Part shown: piece by piece, positions 30,969 through 38,053 of the stretch
Layout: every line of letters starts with the position of its first letter
How positions within the stretch are numbered: position 1 is the stretch's first letter
NCBI GenBank assembly: GCA_946886855.1
Contig: CAMPJJ010000050.1
Span: 1-38,053, forward strand
Direction of reading: 5' to 3'
Source of the DNA: an uncultured Roseateles sp.
GTDB lineage: Bacteria; Pseudomonadota; Gammaproteobacteria; Burkholderiales; Burkholderiaceae
Length of the DNA stretch: 38,053 nt
Program-made: the position numbers and the translations under genes
Notes under the pieces: model-generated
Told to the model about the DNA's origin: nothing
What the model saw: the letters and a program-made list of their open reading frames with translations, nothing else
The model's database searches: none

Positions 30969-30982
30969 CAGGGGACGGTCGA

Positions 30983-31603
30983 TCAGGCCGACTTGCGACG
31001 ACGCGACACCGCGACACCGACCAGCGCCAGACCGGCCAGGGCCAGGGTGGCGGGTTCCGGCACTTGCGCGGCGGAAGCCTGGAAGAAGATCTTCTGGTAG
31101 TCGGCGCTGTCGTTCAGGCCGGCGATGTTGTTGATGCGATAGCCGCCGTAGATGTCGAAGGTGTGCAAGCACATGCTCGACGGGCTGTTGCTGGTGTCGC
31201 ACTGGCCCAGCGAGACGGTATCGCCCAGGGCGGTGAAGCCCCACGACCAGTTGGGCGCGAAGTACCAGTTCGCGCCGTTGGCGACGTGCGTGTTGCTGGA
31301 GTTCGCGCCGGTGTTGAAGATGGCGTCGCTGCGCAGCGCGGCGGCCAGCGACAGCAGCGTGTCGGAACCGGTCGCGCGGCCGGCCATCATCAGGTAGTCG
31401 CCGGTGCAGGCGCTCAGCACGTTCTGAGCTGCGCTGCCGATGGGCTGGGCCATCGTGCCGACGTAGCACTGGGTCCAGCCGCCGTTCAGGACGTTGTTGA
31501 TGTCCACATTGGTCTGGGCGCCCACCGGCAGGTAGGTCGGGGCCGCTTGGGCGGCGCCAGCCAGGGCCAGGGTGGCGAACAGGGCGGCAATCTTGCTTTT
31601 CAT
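30983..31603 (-). CDS. PEP-CTERM sorting-signal exported protein
   Basis: A 206-residue protein with a Sec signal peptide (about 1-20, AGAAQA-AP) and a C-terminal PEP-CTERM tag (from 181): VPEPATLALAGLALVGVAV followed by RRRKSA. Exosortase recognises this tag and processes the protein during export, often with an exopolysaccharide. The mature part has four Cys and many Asn, Ser and Gly, as in other PEP-CTERM surface proteins. Its function is unknown. Exosortase itself is not in the window. The start at 31603 is chosen for the signal peptide; the longer frame to 31687 would block it. The upstream region carries a CCCTA-N4-TAGGG palindrome. Confidence 0.88.
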   Translation of the reverse strand: MKSKIAALFATLALAGAAQAAPTYLPVGAQTNVDINNVLNGGWTQCYVGTMAQPIGSAAQNVLSACTGDYLMMAGRATGSDTLLSLAAALRSDAIFNTGANSSNTHVANGANWYFAPNWSWGFTALGDTVSLGQCDTSNSPSSMCLHTFDIYGGYRINNIAGLNDSADYQKIFFQASAAQVPEPATLALAGLALVGVAVSRRRKSA

Positions 31604-31706
31604 GATGTCGGCGACGGGGAGGTCGGCTGATTGTTGATGGATCGGAAATAGCAACCGCCGTGCCACTTCCGTAACCCAATGATTCATATGAGAGTTTTTC
31701 GGATAC

Positions 31707-31720
31707 CCCTAATACTAGGG
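31707..31720. promoter_or_regulatory. Candidate activator palindrome CCCTA-ATAC-TAGGG
   Basis: Five-base perfect arms surround a 4-base spacer. If the PEP-CTERM transcript starts about seven bases after TATGAA, the site centre lies about 38-40 bases upstream of the start. This is the usual place for a LuxR/NarL-type activator overlapping the -35 position. Confidence 0.4.
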
Positions 31721-31764
31721 ACATGAACGTAAACAAAATCGACACATCGGGCACGGCAATTGCA

Positions 31765-31778
31765 GTGACGTAGTTCAC
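31765..31778. promoter_or_regulatory. CRP/FNR-like half-site pair GTGA-N6-TCAC
   Basis: GTGA (31765-31768) and TCAC (31775-31778) with a 6-base spacer match the core of CRP-family operators. The outer T and A bases of the full consensus are missing, so this is a modest match. Confidence 0.3.
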
Positions 31779-31824
31779 GTTCCAGCGCGAGGTCCATGGA
31801 TTGACCGGTCGCGGCCGTCTGTGC

Positions 31825-31843
31825 GTAAATGCGAATCGTTTTT
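31825..31843 (+). promoter_or_regulatory. Candidate Fur box upstream of the FecI-type sigma gene
   Basis: GTAAATGCGAATCGTTTTT matches 12 of 19 positions of the classical consensus GATAATGATAATCATTATC, including the central AAT-C core. It ends 40 bases before the sigma start at 31884. FecI-type genes are commonly Fur-repressed, so position and gene type agree. Confidence 0.55.
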
Positions 31844-31883
31844 ATTTGGAAACGACACGCAGGTCGCCCTTTCGAGCCGCTCC

Positions 31884-32417
31884 ATGCAAGACACGCACAC
31901 CCTCCACCTCGCCGACGTGGGCCACCTCTACCGTGGCCATCACCAGTGGTTGGTCGGCTGGCTGCGTCGGCGCCTCGGGTGTCCCCATCACGCGGCAGAC
32001 CTCGCGCACGACACCTTCGCACGTGTACTGGTGCGCCGGGACGCCCTCACCTGGCACGCCGACCTGGGCGGCGGCAAGGCGCTGCTCAGCACCATCGCCC
32101 ACGGCCTGATGGTCGACCATCTCCGCCGCGCGGCGCTGGAGCGCGCGCTGCTCGAAGCCCTCTCGCTGATCTCGCAGGACCAGACGCCGTCGATCGAGGA
32201 TCAGCAGGTGATGCTGGAGACCCTGGTCGAAGTCGACGCGGTGCTGCGCGGACTGCCCGCCAAGGTCCAGCAGGCCTTCCTGCTGTCCCAGATCGACGGG
32301 CTGCCCTACGGCCAGATCGCCAAGGAACTCGGCGTGTCGCTCAGCTCCGTCCAGCAGTACATGACGAGAGCGTTCAGCGCCTGCTATCAGGCGCGGCAAG
32401 GCATGTCGCTGCAATGA
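31884..32417 (+). CDS. FecI-type ECF sigma factor
   Basis: A 177-residue extracytoplasmic-function sigma factor of the iron-responsive FecI group. Region 2 spans about 13-85 (LAHDTFARVLVRRD, then LSTIAHGLMVDHLRRAALER) and region 4 about 113-165 (LRGLPAKVQQAFLLSQIDGLPYGQIAKELGVSLSSVQQYM), both close to the FecI pattern. The start at 31884 is preferred over 31821, because the earlier start would place the Fur-like box inside the gene. It overlaps the FecR gene by four bases (ATGA). In such systems the sigma factor is freed by FecR when the loaded receptor signals, and then transcribes the receptor gene. Confidence 0.92.
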   Translation: MQDTHTLHLADVGHLYRGHHQWLVGWLRRRLGCPHHAADLAHDTFARVLVRRDALTWHADLGGGKALLSTIAHGLMVDHLRRAALERALLEALSLISQDQTPSIEDQQVMLETLVEVDAVLRGLPAKVQQAFLLSQIDGLPYGQIAKELGVSLSSVQQYMTRAFSACYQARQGMSLQ

Positions 32418-33418
32418 CGGGTTTCAGCCCGGCGCCGGGCGACCTGCACCCGGCGGTGGTCGAGGCAGCCGTGGCGTGGATGGTCAAGCTCCAGTCGGGA
32501 CGCGCAACACCTCAGGACCACGAGGCCTGCGAGCACTGGCAGCACGAGCGGCCGGAGCATGCGCAGGCGTGGGCCACGCTGAGCGGCTTCAGCCAGCGGC
32601 TGAAGACCCTGCCGCCTTCGCTGGCGAGAAGCGCGCTGACGGCGGCCTCGCGTGAACTCGAGCGCGAACGCGCGCCGCGACGAAGCGCCCTGCTCAAGGG
32701 CGTGGCGCTGCTGGTCGGGACCGCCGGCATCGGACTGGCGAGCACGCCCAACGGCGGTTGGAAAAGCCTCGCCGCTTCGCATCGCACTGGCGTGGGCGAG
32801 CGCCGACGTGTGGCGCTCGCCGACGGCAGCGTGCTGCATCTCAACACCGCCACGGCGCTGGATGTCCGCGTCGATGCGCGCGAGCGCTGCATCGACCTCT
32901 TCGCCGGCGAGGTGCTGGTCGAGTGCGCGCGAGACACCGGCAACTGCAGCACAACCTCCCGGCCTTTCGTCCTGCGCACGGCGCAAGGTCGCATCCAGGC
33001 AGACGAGGGCCGTTTCATCGTCCGGCAACTCGCCGCACGCACCTTCGTGCAGGCGCTGGAAGGATGGATCGACGTCAGTCCGGGCAATGGGCAGTTGGCC
33101 AGCCGGCGACTCACGCCGGGTCGTCAATGGGCGTTCGACGCCCACGGCGCAGGTGCCGTCGAAGCGGCCAACGGCGACGCGGGCGCCTGGGTCGACGGTG
33201 TGATCGTCGCGCGCGACATGCCGCTCGCGGCGTTGGCCGCAGAGCTTTCGCGGTACCGCCGCGGCTGGCTGCGTTGCGACGCGGCCGTGGCCGGGCTGCG
33301 CATCTCCGGCGTGTTTCCCGTCGACGACCTCCACCGCGTGGTCGCGGCGATCCAGCGCACGCTGCCGGTCCGGGCTCGCACGCGGACGTCCTGGTGGGTG
33401 ACCCTGGAGGCGCGCTGA
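32414..33418 (+). CDS. FecR-type anti-sigma/transmembrane sensor
   Basis: A 334-residue regulator that relays the receptor signal to the FecI-type sigma factor. The N-terminal cytoplasmic domain (about 10-60, VAWMVKLQSGRATPQDHEACEHWQ) is the DUF4880/anti-sigma part. One membrane segment follows (about 92-110, LLKGVALLVGTAGIGLA). The periplasmic FecR domain (about 115-220) has TGVGERRRVALADGSVLHLNT, a very typical block. The C-terminal part (about 265-330, LAAELSRYRRGWLRCD) is the region that contacts the receptor's signalling domain. The ATGA overlap with the sigma gene means coupled translation. The receptor gene follows after 92 bases. Confidence 0.92.
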   Translation: MTGFSPAPGDLHPAVVEAAVAWMVKLQSGRATPQDHEACEHWQHERPEHAQAWATLSGFSQRLKTLPPSLARSALTAASRELERERAPRRSALLKGVALLVGTAGIGLASTPNGGWKSLAASHRTGVGERRRVALADGSVLHLNTATALDVRVDARERCIDLFAGEVLVECARDTGNCSTTSRPFVLRTAQGRIQADEGRFIVRQLAARTFVQALEGWIDVSPGNGQLASRRLTPGRQWAFDAHGAGAVEAANGDAGAWVDGVIVARDMPLAALAAELSRYRRGWLRCDAAVAGLRISGVFPVDDLHRVVAAIQRTLPVRARTRTSWWVTLEAR

Positions 33419-33510
33419 AACTTTTCTGAAGAATTTTTGCGAAGGGACTGCAGTTTCCGGCGACTCGTTCGGTTCACAGGACAACCCCCCTCTTCTGACG
33501 AAAGGTTTCC

Positions 33511-36006
33511 ATGACCGCCCGACGCTCTTGCGCCGCTTCCGCCGCTTCCGCCGCTCCTGCTTCTTCCAAGACCCTGTTCAAGCGCTCTCCCCTGTCTGCC
33601 GCCAGCCTGGCTGCGTGCTTCGCCTTGCCGCTCGTCCCGGCGGCCGTCCTCGCGCAACAGGGCGCCGGCAGTGCCGTCGCGCCATCCGCATCGGCGGCGC
33701 GCCACTTCAACATCCCGCCCGGCCCGCTCGATCTGGCACTCAACCGGCTGGCGCGCAGCGCCGGCCTCCTCTTGTCGTTCGACCCCAAGCTGGTCGAGGG
33801 CCGCCAGAGCGCCGGCCTGAACGGCACTTACACGGTGGATGCCGGCTTGCGCAGCCTGCTCAGCGACACCTCGCTGAAGGCGGTGGCCCAGCCCGACGGC
33901 AGTGTCGTCGTCGAGCGCGCGACGTCCGATGAGGCGGCCACGATGCCGTCGGGCATCCTGCCGGCGGTGCGTATCAAGGCACGCAACGGCCTGCCGGCGA
34001 CCGAGACGACCGACCGCTACGACGCCCCCGCGTCCAGCACGGCGACCCGCCTCGCGCTGTCGCCGCGCGAGACGCCGCAGTCCGTCACCGTCGTCACCCG
34101 CGCCCGCATGGACGACTTCGGCCTGCTGAATGCCAACGACGTGCTCGCCAGCACCACCGGCGTCTCGGTCGACGTGGTGGAGACCGACCGGACCTACTTC
34201 AACGCCCGCGGTTTCGACATCTCCAACTTCCAGATCGACGGCGTCGGCATGCCGTTCACCAACGGCGACCAGCTCGGCGACATCGACACCGCGCTCTACG
34301 ACCGCGTCGAGGTGCTGCGCGGCGCCAACGGCCTGCTCTCTTCCACCGGCAATCCCGCGGCCACGGTGAACTACGTGCGCAAGCGGCCCACGGCGGACTT
34401 CCAGGCCTCGTCCGGCCTCACGCTCGGCTCGTGGGACAAGAAGCGCGCCGAGGGCGACGTCTCCGGCCCGCTCAACGAGGCCGGCACGCTGCGCGGTCGC
34501 GCCGTCGTCATGGCCCAGCGCAACGCGTCCTTCATGGACAACTACGCGCTCACCAAGAACCTGGCCGCGGGGTTGCTGGAGGCGTCGATCGCGCCGCGCA
34601 CGACGCTGACGCTGGGCATCTCGCGACAGGCCAACCGCCCCGAAGGCACGGCCTGGGGCGGCCTGCCGCTGAACGACGCCGACGGCTCGCCCACCGACTA
34701 CCCGCGCTCGACGGCCGCGGCGCCGCGCTGGTCCCACTGGGACAACACCGACACGACGGGCTTCGTCGAGCTCGCGCACGCGCTGGGCAAGGGCTGGAAC
34801 GCCAAGGCGATGGCGAGCTACCGGAAGCTGAGTGCCGACGGCAAGCTCTTCAGCATCTCGGGCGCCCTGCCCGATCGCACGACGGGCGCCGGCACGGAGA
34901 GCTGGACCTCGACGCAGTTGACGGACGAAACCCAGCGACTCGTCGATGTCAGCGCTGCCGGCCCCTTCGAGCTGGCGGGCCGCCGCCACGACGCGGTCGT
35001 CGGGATCAACACGGCGCGGGTCCACAACGAGGCGTCCTACCAGCGCGGCGCCGGCAACGGCACGCCGATCAATGCGCCCGACGGCTGGGGCAGTTATCCC
35101 GAACCGGCCTGGGACGGCGGGACGGGCTCGGCCGACTTCGTCAACCGGCGCGAGTCGATCTATGCCATGACGCGCCTGAACCTGGCCGATCCGTGGAAGC
35201 TGCTGCTCGGCCTCAACCACACCCGCATGCGCAGCGAGGGCCTCGGCTTCCGCGCCGTGCCGCGCGTCTACAAGGAAGCCGAGACCGTGCCCTACGTCGG
35301 CACCGTCATCGACATCGACGCGCACCACTCGCTCTACGCGAGCTACACGAAGATCGTGAATCCGCAGACGCAGGTCGACGCGCGCCAGTCGCTGCTCGGA
35401 CCGATCACCGGCAGCAACGTCGAAGCCGGCGCCAAAGGCGAGTGGCTCAACGGCGAGTTGAACGGCTCGGTCGCCGTGTTCCGCACCAGGCAGGACAACC
35501 TGGCCGAGTACGCCGGGTTCGATACCGACGGCGGCTTCTCGTACTACCGCCGCATCGATGCGACGTCCACCGGATTCGAGCTCGAGATGGTGGGCCGGCC
35601 GAGTCCCGATTGGGACCTGACGGCCGGCTACACCCAGCTGCGCCTGGAGGACGCCGCAGGCGCCGACGCCCGCACCTTCATCCCGCGACGCACGGCCCGC
35701 CTGTCGGCGCGTTACCGTGTGCCCGCGCTGCCTCAGCTCAAGCTCGGCGCGACGCTGCGCTGGCAGAGTGCCATCCACCGCGTGAACGGCACGCAGACCG
35801 CGCCGGACGGCGCCGAGATCATGGCCCGACAGCCCGGATATGCGGTGCTGGGCCTGATGGCGCGCTACGACCTCAGCGATCGCCTGAGTGCGCATCTGCT
35901 GATCAACAACGTGACCGACCGCAAATACCTGGCCAGCCTCTACTGGGACCAGAGCCTCCTCGGCGCCGGACGCAACGGCCAGCTCACCTTGACCTGGAAA
36001 CTCTGA
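33511..36006 (+). CDS. TonB-dependent siderophore receptor with N-terminal signalling domain
   Basis: An 831-residue outer-membrane transducer of the FpvA/FecA type. A signal peptide covers about 1-48 (VLA-QQ). The STN signalling domain (about 65-130) has HFNIPPGPLDLALNRLARSAG and the LSFDPKLVEGRQ block, and contacts FecR in the periplasm. The plug follows at about 165-290 (TPQSVTVVTRARMDDFG, then RGFDISNFQIDGV and RVEVLRGANGLL), then the 22-strand barrel. The last residue is Leu (TLTWKL) where Phe is normal for barrel assembly. A ribosome site GAAAGG precedes the start. The A+T-rich gap before it (33419-33450) is the likely FecI-dependent promoter. The ligand, probably a ferric hydroxamate, is inferred from the gene at 36691. 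Confidence 0.94.
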   Translation: MTARRSCAASAASAAPASSKTLFKRSPLSAASLAACFALPLVPAAVLAQQGAGSAVAPSASAARHFNIPPGPLDLALNRLARSAGLLLSFDPKLVEGRQSAGLNGTYTVDAGLRSLLSDTSLKAVAQPDGSVVVERATSDEAATMPSGILPAVRIKARNGLPATETTDRYDAPASSTATRLALSPRETPQSVTVVTRARMDDFGLLNANDVLASTTGVSVDVVETDRTYFNARGFDISNFQIDGVGMPFTNGDQLGDIDTALYDRVEVLRGANGLLSSTGNPAATVNYVRKRPTADFQASSGLTLGSWDKKRAEGDVSGPLNEAGTLRGRAVVMAQRNASFMDNYALTKNLAAGLLEASIAPRTTLTLGISRQANRPEGTAWGGLPLNDADGSPTDYPRSTAAAPRWSHWDNTDTTGFVELAHALGKGWNAKAMASYRKLSADGKLFSISGALPDRTTGAGTESWTSTQLTDETQRLVDVSAAGPFELAGRRHDAVVGINTARVHNEASYQRGAGNGTPINAPDGWGSYPEPAWDGGTGSADFVNRRESIYAMTRLNLADPWKLLLGLNHTRMRSEGLGFRAVPRVYKEAETVPYVGTVIDIDAHHSLYASYTKIVNPQTQVDARQSLLGPITGSNVEAGAKGEWLNGELNGSVAVFRTRQDNLAEYAGFDTDGGFSYYRRIDATSTGFELEMVGRPSPDWDLTAGYTQLRLEDAAGADARTFIPRRTARLSARYRVPALPQLKLGATLRWQSAIHRVNGTQTAPDGAEIMARQPGYAVLGLMARYDLSDRLSAHLLINNVTDRKYLASLYWDQSLLGAGRNGQLTLTWKL

Positions 36007-36007
36007 C

Positions 36008-36535
36008 ATGACGGCGCCCATGCCGCCGTCCCCGCACCCCGTCGTCGCCGACTTCATCGCCCACCGCCCGCTGCTCAAGCGCGCGGCCTGGCGCTGGATG
36101 GGCGATCGCGACCTCGCCGACGACGTGATGCAGGAGGCCTACATGAAGCTGATGCAGAGCACCCCGCCGATGGCCTTGCAACAGCCGGTGGCCTATTGCA
36201 TGCGGGTCGTGAAGCACCTCTGCATCGACCACCTGCGCCGCCGCCGGACCGAGCAGCAACTGCTCGGCGAGGAGGACGAGGGTCTGGACCTCGAAGCCGG
36301 CACCGGCACGCCCGAGCACCAGGCCATCGGCCGCCAGCTCCTCCAGTGCGTCGATCGATGCCTGCGCGGGCTGCCCGCGCGCACGCGCCAGGCCTTCGTG
36401 CTGCACCGCGTGCACGGCCACACGCAGCAGGAAGTGGCGCAGCGGCTGGGCGTGTCCACTGCGCTCGTGAACGCCATGGTGCAGGACGCCGTGCAGGCGC
36501 TGGCCCGTTGCCCGGACCTCGGCCGTCCGCGCTGA
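36008..36535 (+). CDS. Second ECF sigma factor (FecI/PvdS-like), no anti-sigma partner
   Basis: A 175-residue sigma-70 family factor. Region 2 is at about 18-85 (LLKRAAWRWMGDRDLADDVMQEAYMKLM, then PVAYCMRVVKHLCIDHLRRRR), an acidic linker at about 86-110, and region 4 at about 113-168 (LRGLPARTRQAFVLHRVHGHTQQEVAQRLGVSTALVNAMVQDA). It starts one base after the receptor stop, so it is in the receptor transcript and would be made once the FecI circuit fires. No FecR gene accompanies it. PvdS- and OrbS-type factors controlling siderophore biosynthesis are its natural comparison, and a hydroxylase gene lies next. That role is inference. Confidence 0.9.
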   Translation: MTAPMPPSPHPVVADFIAHRPLLKRAAWRWMGDRDLADDVMQEAYMKLMQSTPPMALQQPVAYCMRVVKHLCIDHLRRRRTEQQLLGEEDEGLDLEAGTGTPEHQAIGRQLLQCVDRCLRGLPARTRQAFVLHRVHGHTQQEVAQRLGVSTALVNAMVQDAVQALARCPDLGRPR

Positions 36536-36601
36536 GGCGGCTCTGCTCACACACTCGAACCAGCTGCTTGGAGTAGCCCCTCGGATCGCAGGTCCTCTTC
36601 C

Positions 36602-36626
36602 TGAAAATTCCGACGCGGGATCCGTC
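36602..36626 (+). promoter_or_regulatory. Candidate PvdS/OrbS-type promoter before the hydroxylase gene
   Basis: TGAAA (36602-36606) and CGTC (36623-36626) are separated by 16 bases. PvdS promoters are described as TAAAT-N16/17-CGT and OrbS promoters as TAAAA-N17-CGTC, so four of five -35 bases and the whole -10 element fit. The transcript would start about 55-60 bases before ATG 36691. Confidence 0.4.
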
Positions 36627-36690
36627 ACAGGGAGGTAGCGCGCGGTCGACGGCCGCGCTCCCCACACCCAGCGACTGGAAGGCGGCCACG

Positions 36691-38053
36691 ATGCCTGGCA
36701 ACGATCCCCGATCCAACGACGCCGAGGTGCTTGATGTCATCGGCATCGGCCTCGGCCCCTTCAATCTCAGCCTCGCGTGCCTCATGGCGCCGCTGGCGGA
36801 TGCGGCGGTGCCCTGCCGCGCGCTCTTCCTCGAGCGCCACCGCGAATTCAACTGGCACCCCGGCATGCTGATCGACGAGACCACGCTGCAGAACCCCTGC
36901 CTCGCCGACCTCGTCAGCCTGGCCGACCCGACCAGCGACTACAGCTACCTCAACTACTGCAAGCACAGCGGCGAGATCTACTCGCACTACATCAACGGGC
37001 CGCACTACATCACCCGCGAGGCCTTCAACCGCTATTGCCAGTGGGCCTCGCAACGCCTGCCCAACGTGCGCTTCGGGCACGAGGTGGTCGCCGTCGCCCA
37101 TGACGCCCATCCCACGAACGGCGCGCCCTATCGCGTCCATGCGCGCCGCGCGGACGGCGTGCTCGTCGAGTTCTTCGCGCGCAAGCTGGTGCTGGGCGTC
37201 GGCGCCCAACCCAGCCTGCCGGCGTGCTGCGAAGGCGCCCCGCAGCCCTACCTGCACACGGCCCACTACCTGCAGCACAAGGCGCAACTGCTGGACAAGC
37301 GCTCGGTGACCATCGTGGGCAGCGGCCAGAGCGCCGCCGAGGTCTGTCACGACCTGCTCAAGGAAGCCGCGCATCGCGGCACCACGGTCAACTGGATCAC
37401 GCGCTCGCCCTACTTCTTCCAGATGGAGACGACCCGGCTCACGCTGGAGATGTTCTCCCCGGACTACACCGACTACTTCTACGGCCTGCCCGACGAGCGC
37501 AAGGCCGTCGTGCTGGCGCGGCAGGACAGCCTCTACAAGGGCATCAACGCGCGGCTGATGGACGACATCTACCACCAGCTCGAGCGCGCGCGGCAGCGCG
37601 GCACCCACCAGGCGCATCTGGTCACCCAGTCGGAACTGCGCCGCTGCCGCGTCGACGAGGCCAGCGGACAGCACGTGCTGGAGTTCCACCGCACCGACAC
37701 GGGCGAGGTCTTCGAGCACCAGACGGACGGTCTGATCTTCGCCACCGGCTACCGGCAGCGCGTGCCGCGCTTCCTCGGCGGCATCGAGCATCGGCTGCGC
37801 TTCGACCGCCAGGGCCGCTACCAGCCGACGCGCAACTACGCGGTCGACACCGCGGGCAGCGAGGTCTACGTGCAGAACGGCGGCCTGCACAGCCACGGGC
37901 TGAGCAACCCCGAGCTGGGCCTGGCCTGCCATCGCAACTCCTGCCTGATCCGCGAGCTCACTGGACGCGAGCACTACCCCATCGAGACCGGCTTCGCGCT
38001 GCAGAGCTTCGGCGTGCCGCGCTCGCCGCTGTTCCGGGCGATGCCGTCTGCGT
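36691..38053 (+). CDS. Lysine/ornithine-type N-hydroxylase for hydroxamate siderophore (partial, 3' end outside window)
   Basis: The frame opens at ATG 36691 and stays open for 454 codons to the right edge. It encodes an FAD- and NADPH-dependent N-monooxygenase of the IucD/PvdA/AlcA family, which hydroxylates a diamine or basic amino acid in hydroxamate siderophore synthesis. Visible motifs are IGIGLGPFNLSLA (FAD), FNWHPGMLIDETTLQNPCLADLV, the NADPH motif GSGQSAAEVCHDLL, FATGYRQRVP, and the C-terminal NGGLHSHGLSNPELGLACHRNS. At 454 residues it has already reached the family's normal length (about 425-460), so the stop should be just past the edge. The substrate (lysine, ornithine, putrescine or cadaverine) is not decided. 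Confidence 0.93.
   Translation, partial: MPGNDPRSNDAEVLDVIGIGLGPFNLSLACLMAPLADAAVPCRALFLERHREFNWHPGMLIDETTLQNPCLADLVSLADPTSDYSYLNYCKHSGEIYSHYINGPHYITREAFNRYCQWASQRLPNVRFGHEVVAVAHDAHPTNGAPYRVHARRADGVLVEFFARKLVLGVGAQPSLPACCEGAPQPYLHTAHYLQHKAQLLDKRSVTIVGSGQSAAEVCHDLLKEAAHRGTTVNWITRSPYFFQMETTRLTLEMFSPDYTDYFYGLPDERKAVVLARQDSLYKGINARLMDDIYHQLERARQRGTHQAHLVTQSELRRCRVDEASGQHVLEFHRTDTGEVFEHQTDGLIFATGYRQRVPRFLGGIEHRLRFDRQGRYQPTRNYAVDTAGSEVYVQNGGLHSHGLSNPELGLACHRNSCLIRELTGREHYPIETGFALQSFGVPRSPLFRAMPSA

Larger units (their letters stand above)
31604..31883. promoter_or_regulatory. Divergent regulatory region, PEP-CTERM gene and ECF sigma gene
   Basis: This 280-base stretch is the most A+T-rich in the window and holds no gene. 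It contains three separate candidate sites: a LuxR-type palindrome (31707-31720), a GTGA-N6-TCAC site (31765-31778) and a Fur-like box (31825-31843). On the minus strand TATGAA (31688-31683) is a plausible -10 for the PEP-CTERM gene. Confidence 0.6.

Noticed and set aside
33124..36078. 984-codon open frame on the minus strand
   Set aside because: It is antisense to the TonB receptor and the end of FecR; the composition is typical of a shadow frame.
1..38053. Genomic island, prophage or integrative element
   Set aside because: No integrase, transposase, tRNA-end duplication or shift to low GC is seen; gene content is ordinary chromosomal.

Overview
The window looks like a chromosomal segment of a high-GC betaproteobacterium of the order Burkholderiales, probably of the Roseateles/Mitsuaria/Rubrivivax type. 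This is inferred from base composition, a PEP-CTERM protein, a BLUF photoreceptor and the overall gene mix; there is no rRNA to settle it. I count 37 supported genes (one cut by the right edge) plus one possible gene tail at the left edge. I see no tRNA, rRNA, CRISPR array, transposase, integrase or prophage gene.

Layout. 1-3227: a type I secretion adaptor (HlyD family), a LuxR-type response regulator, and a convergent degenerate EAL/HDOD protein. 3554-10373: an envelope and stress block with an OmpA-like lipoprotein, two small exported or membrane proteins on the minus strand, a DUF1328 membrane protein, a bacterioferritin-like protein, a phospholipase-D-type lipoprotein, an AsmA-family protein and a receiver-only response regulator. 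10502-15485 (minus): a MarR regulator, NodT outer-membrane factor, EmrA adaptor and EmrB permease form a tripartite drug-efflux operon. It is divergent from an MsbA-like ABC exporter across a shared palindromic region. 17599-19142: thymidylate synthase, a DUF3606 protein and a small conserved protein. 19122-21673: two receiver-only regulators, a stand-alone BLUF light sensor and a short-chain sugar-nucleotide-type reductase. 21758-30905: a histidine phosphatase, a CPA1 antiporter, glutathione reductase, a TPR protein, polyphosphate kinase 2, an ABM-domain protein, dihydrofolate reductase, a His-rich DUF4337 membrane protein and a 560-residue unknown. 30983-38053: a PEP-CTERM protein, then an iron/siderophore locus.

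The iron locus is the most system-like part. It holds a FecI-type sigma factor with a Fur-like box upstream, a FecR anti-sigma regulator with an ATGA overlap, a TonB-dependent receptor carrying an N-terminal signalling domain, and a second ECF sigma factor with no anti-sigma partner placed 1 base after the receptor. A lysine/ornithine-type N-hydroxylase for hydroxamate siderophore synthesis follows and runs off the window. This suggests a two-sigma circuit: one senses the loaded receptor, the other drives biosynthesis.

The least explained signals are non-coding. A 13-base motif (GTCCTACAWCCGG) is mirrored in front of the divergent genes at 5062 and 5380, at nearly equal spacing to -10-like sequences, with a partial copy before the TPR gene. 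There is also a nested palindrome between convergent genes at 26233-26286, a two-flavour heptamer array at 10368-10423, and a 14-base tandem duplication at 19129-19156 that rewrites the C-terminus of a response regulator.
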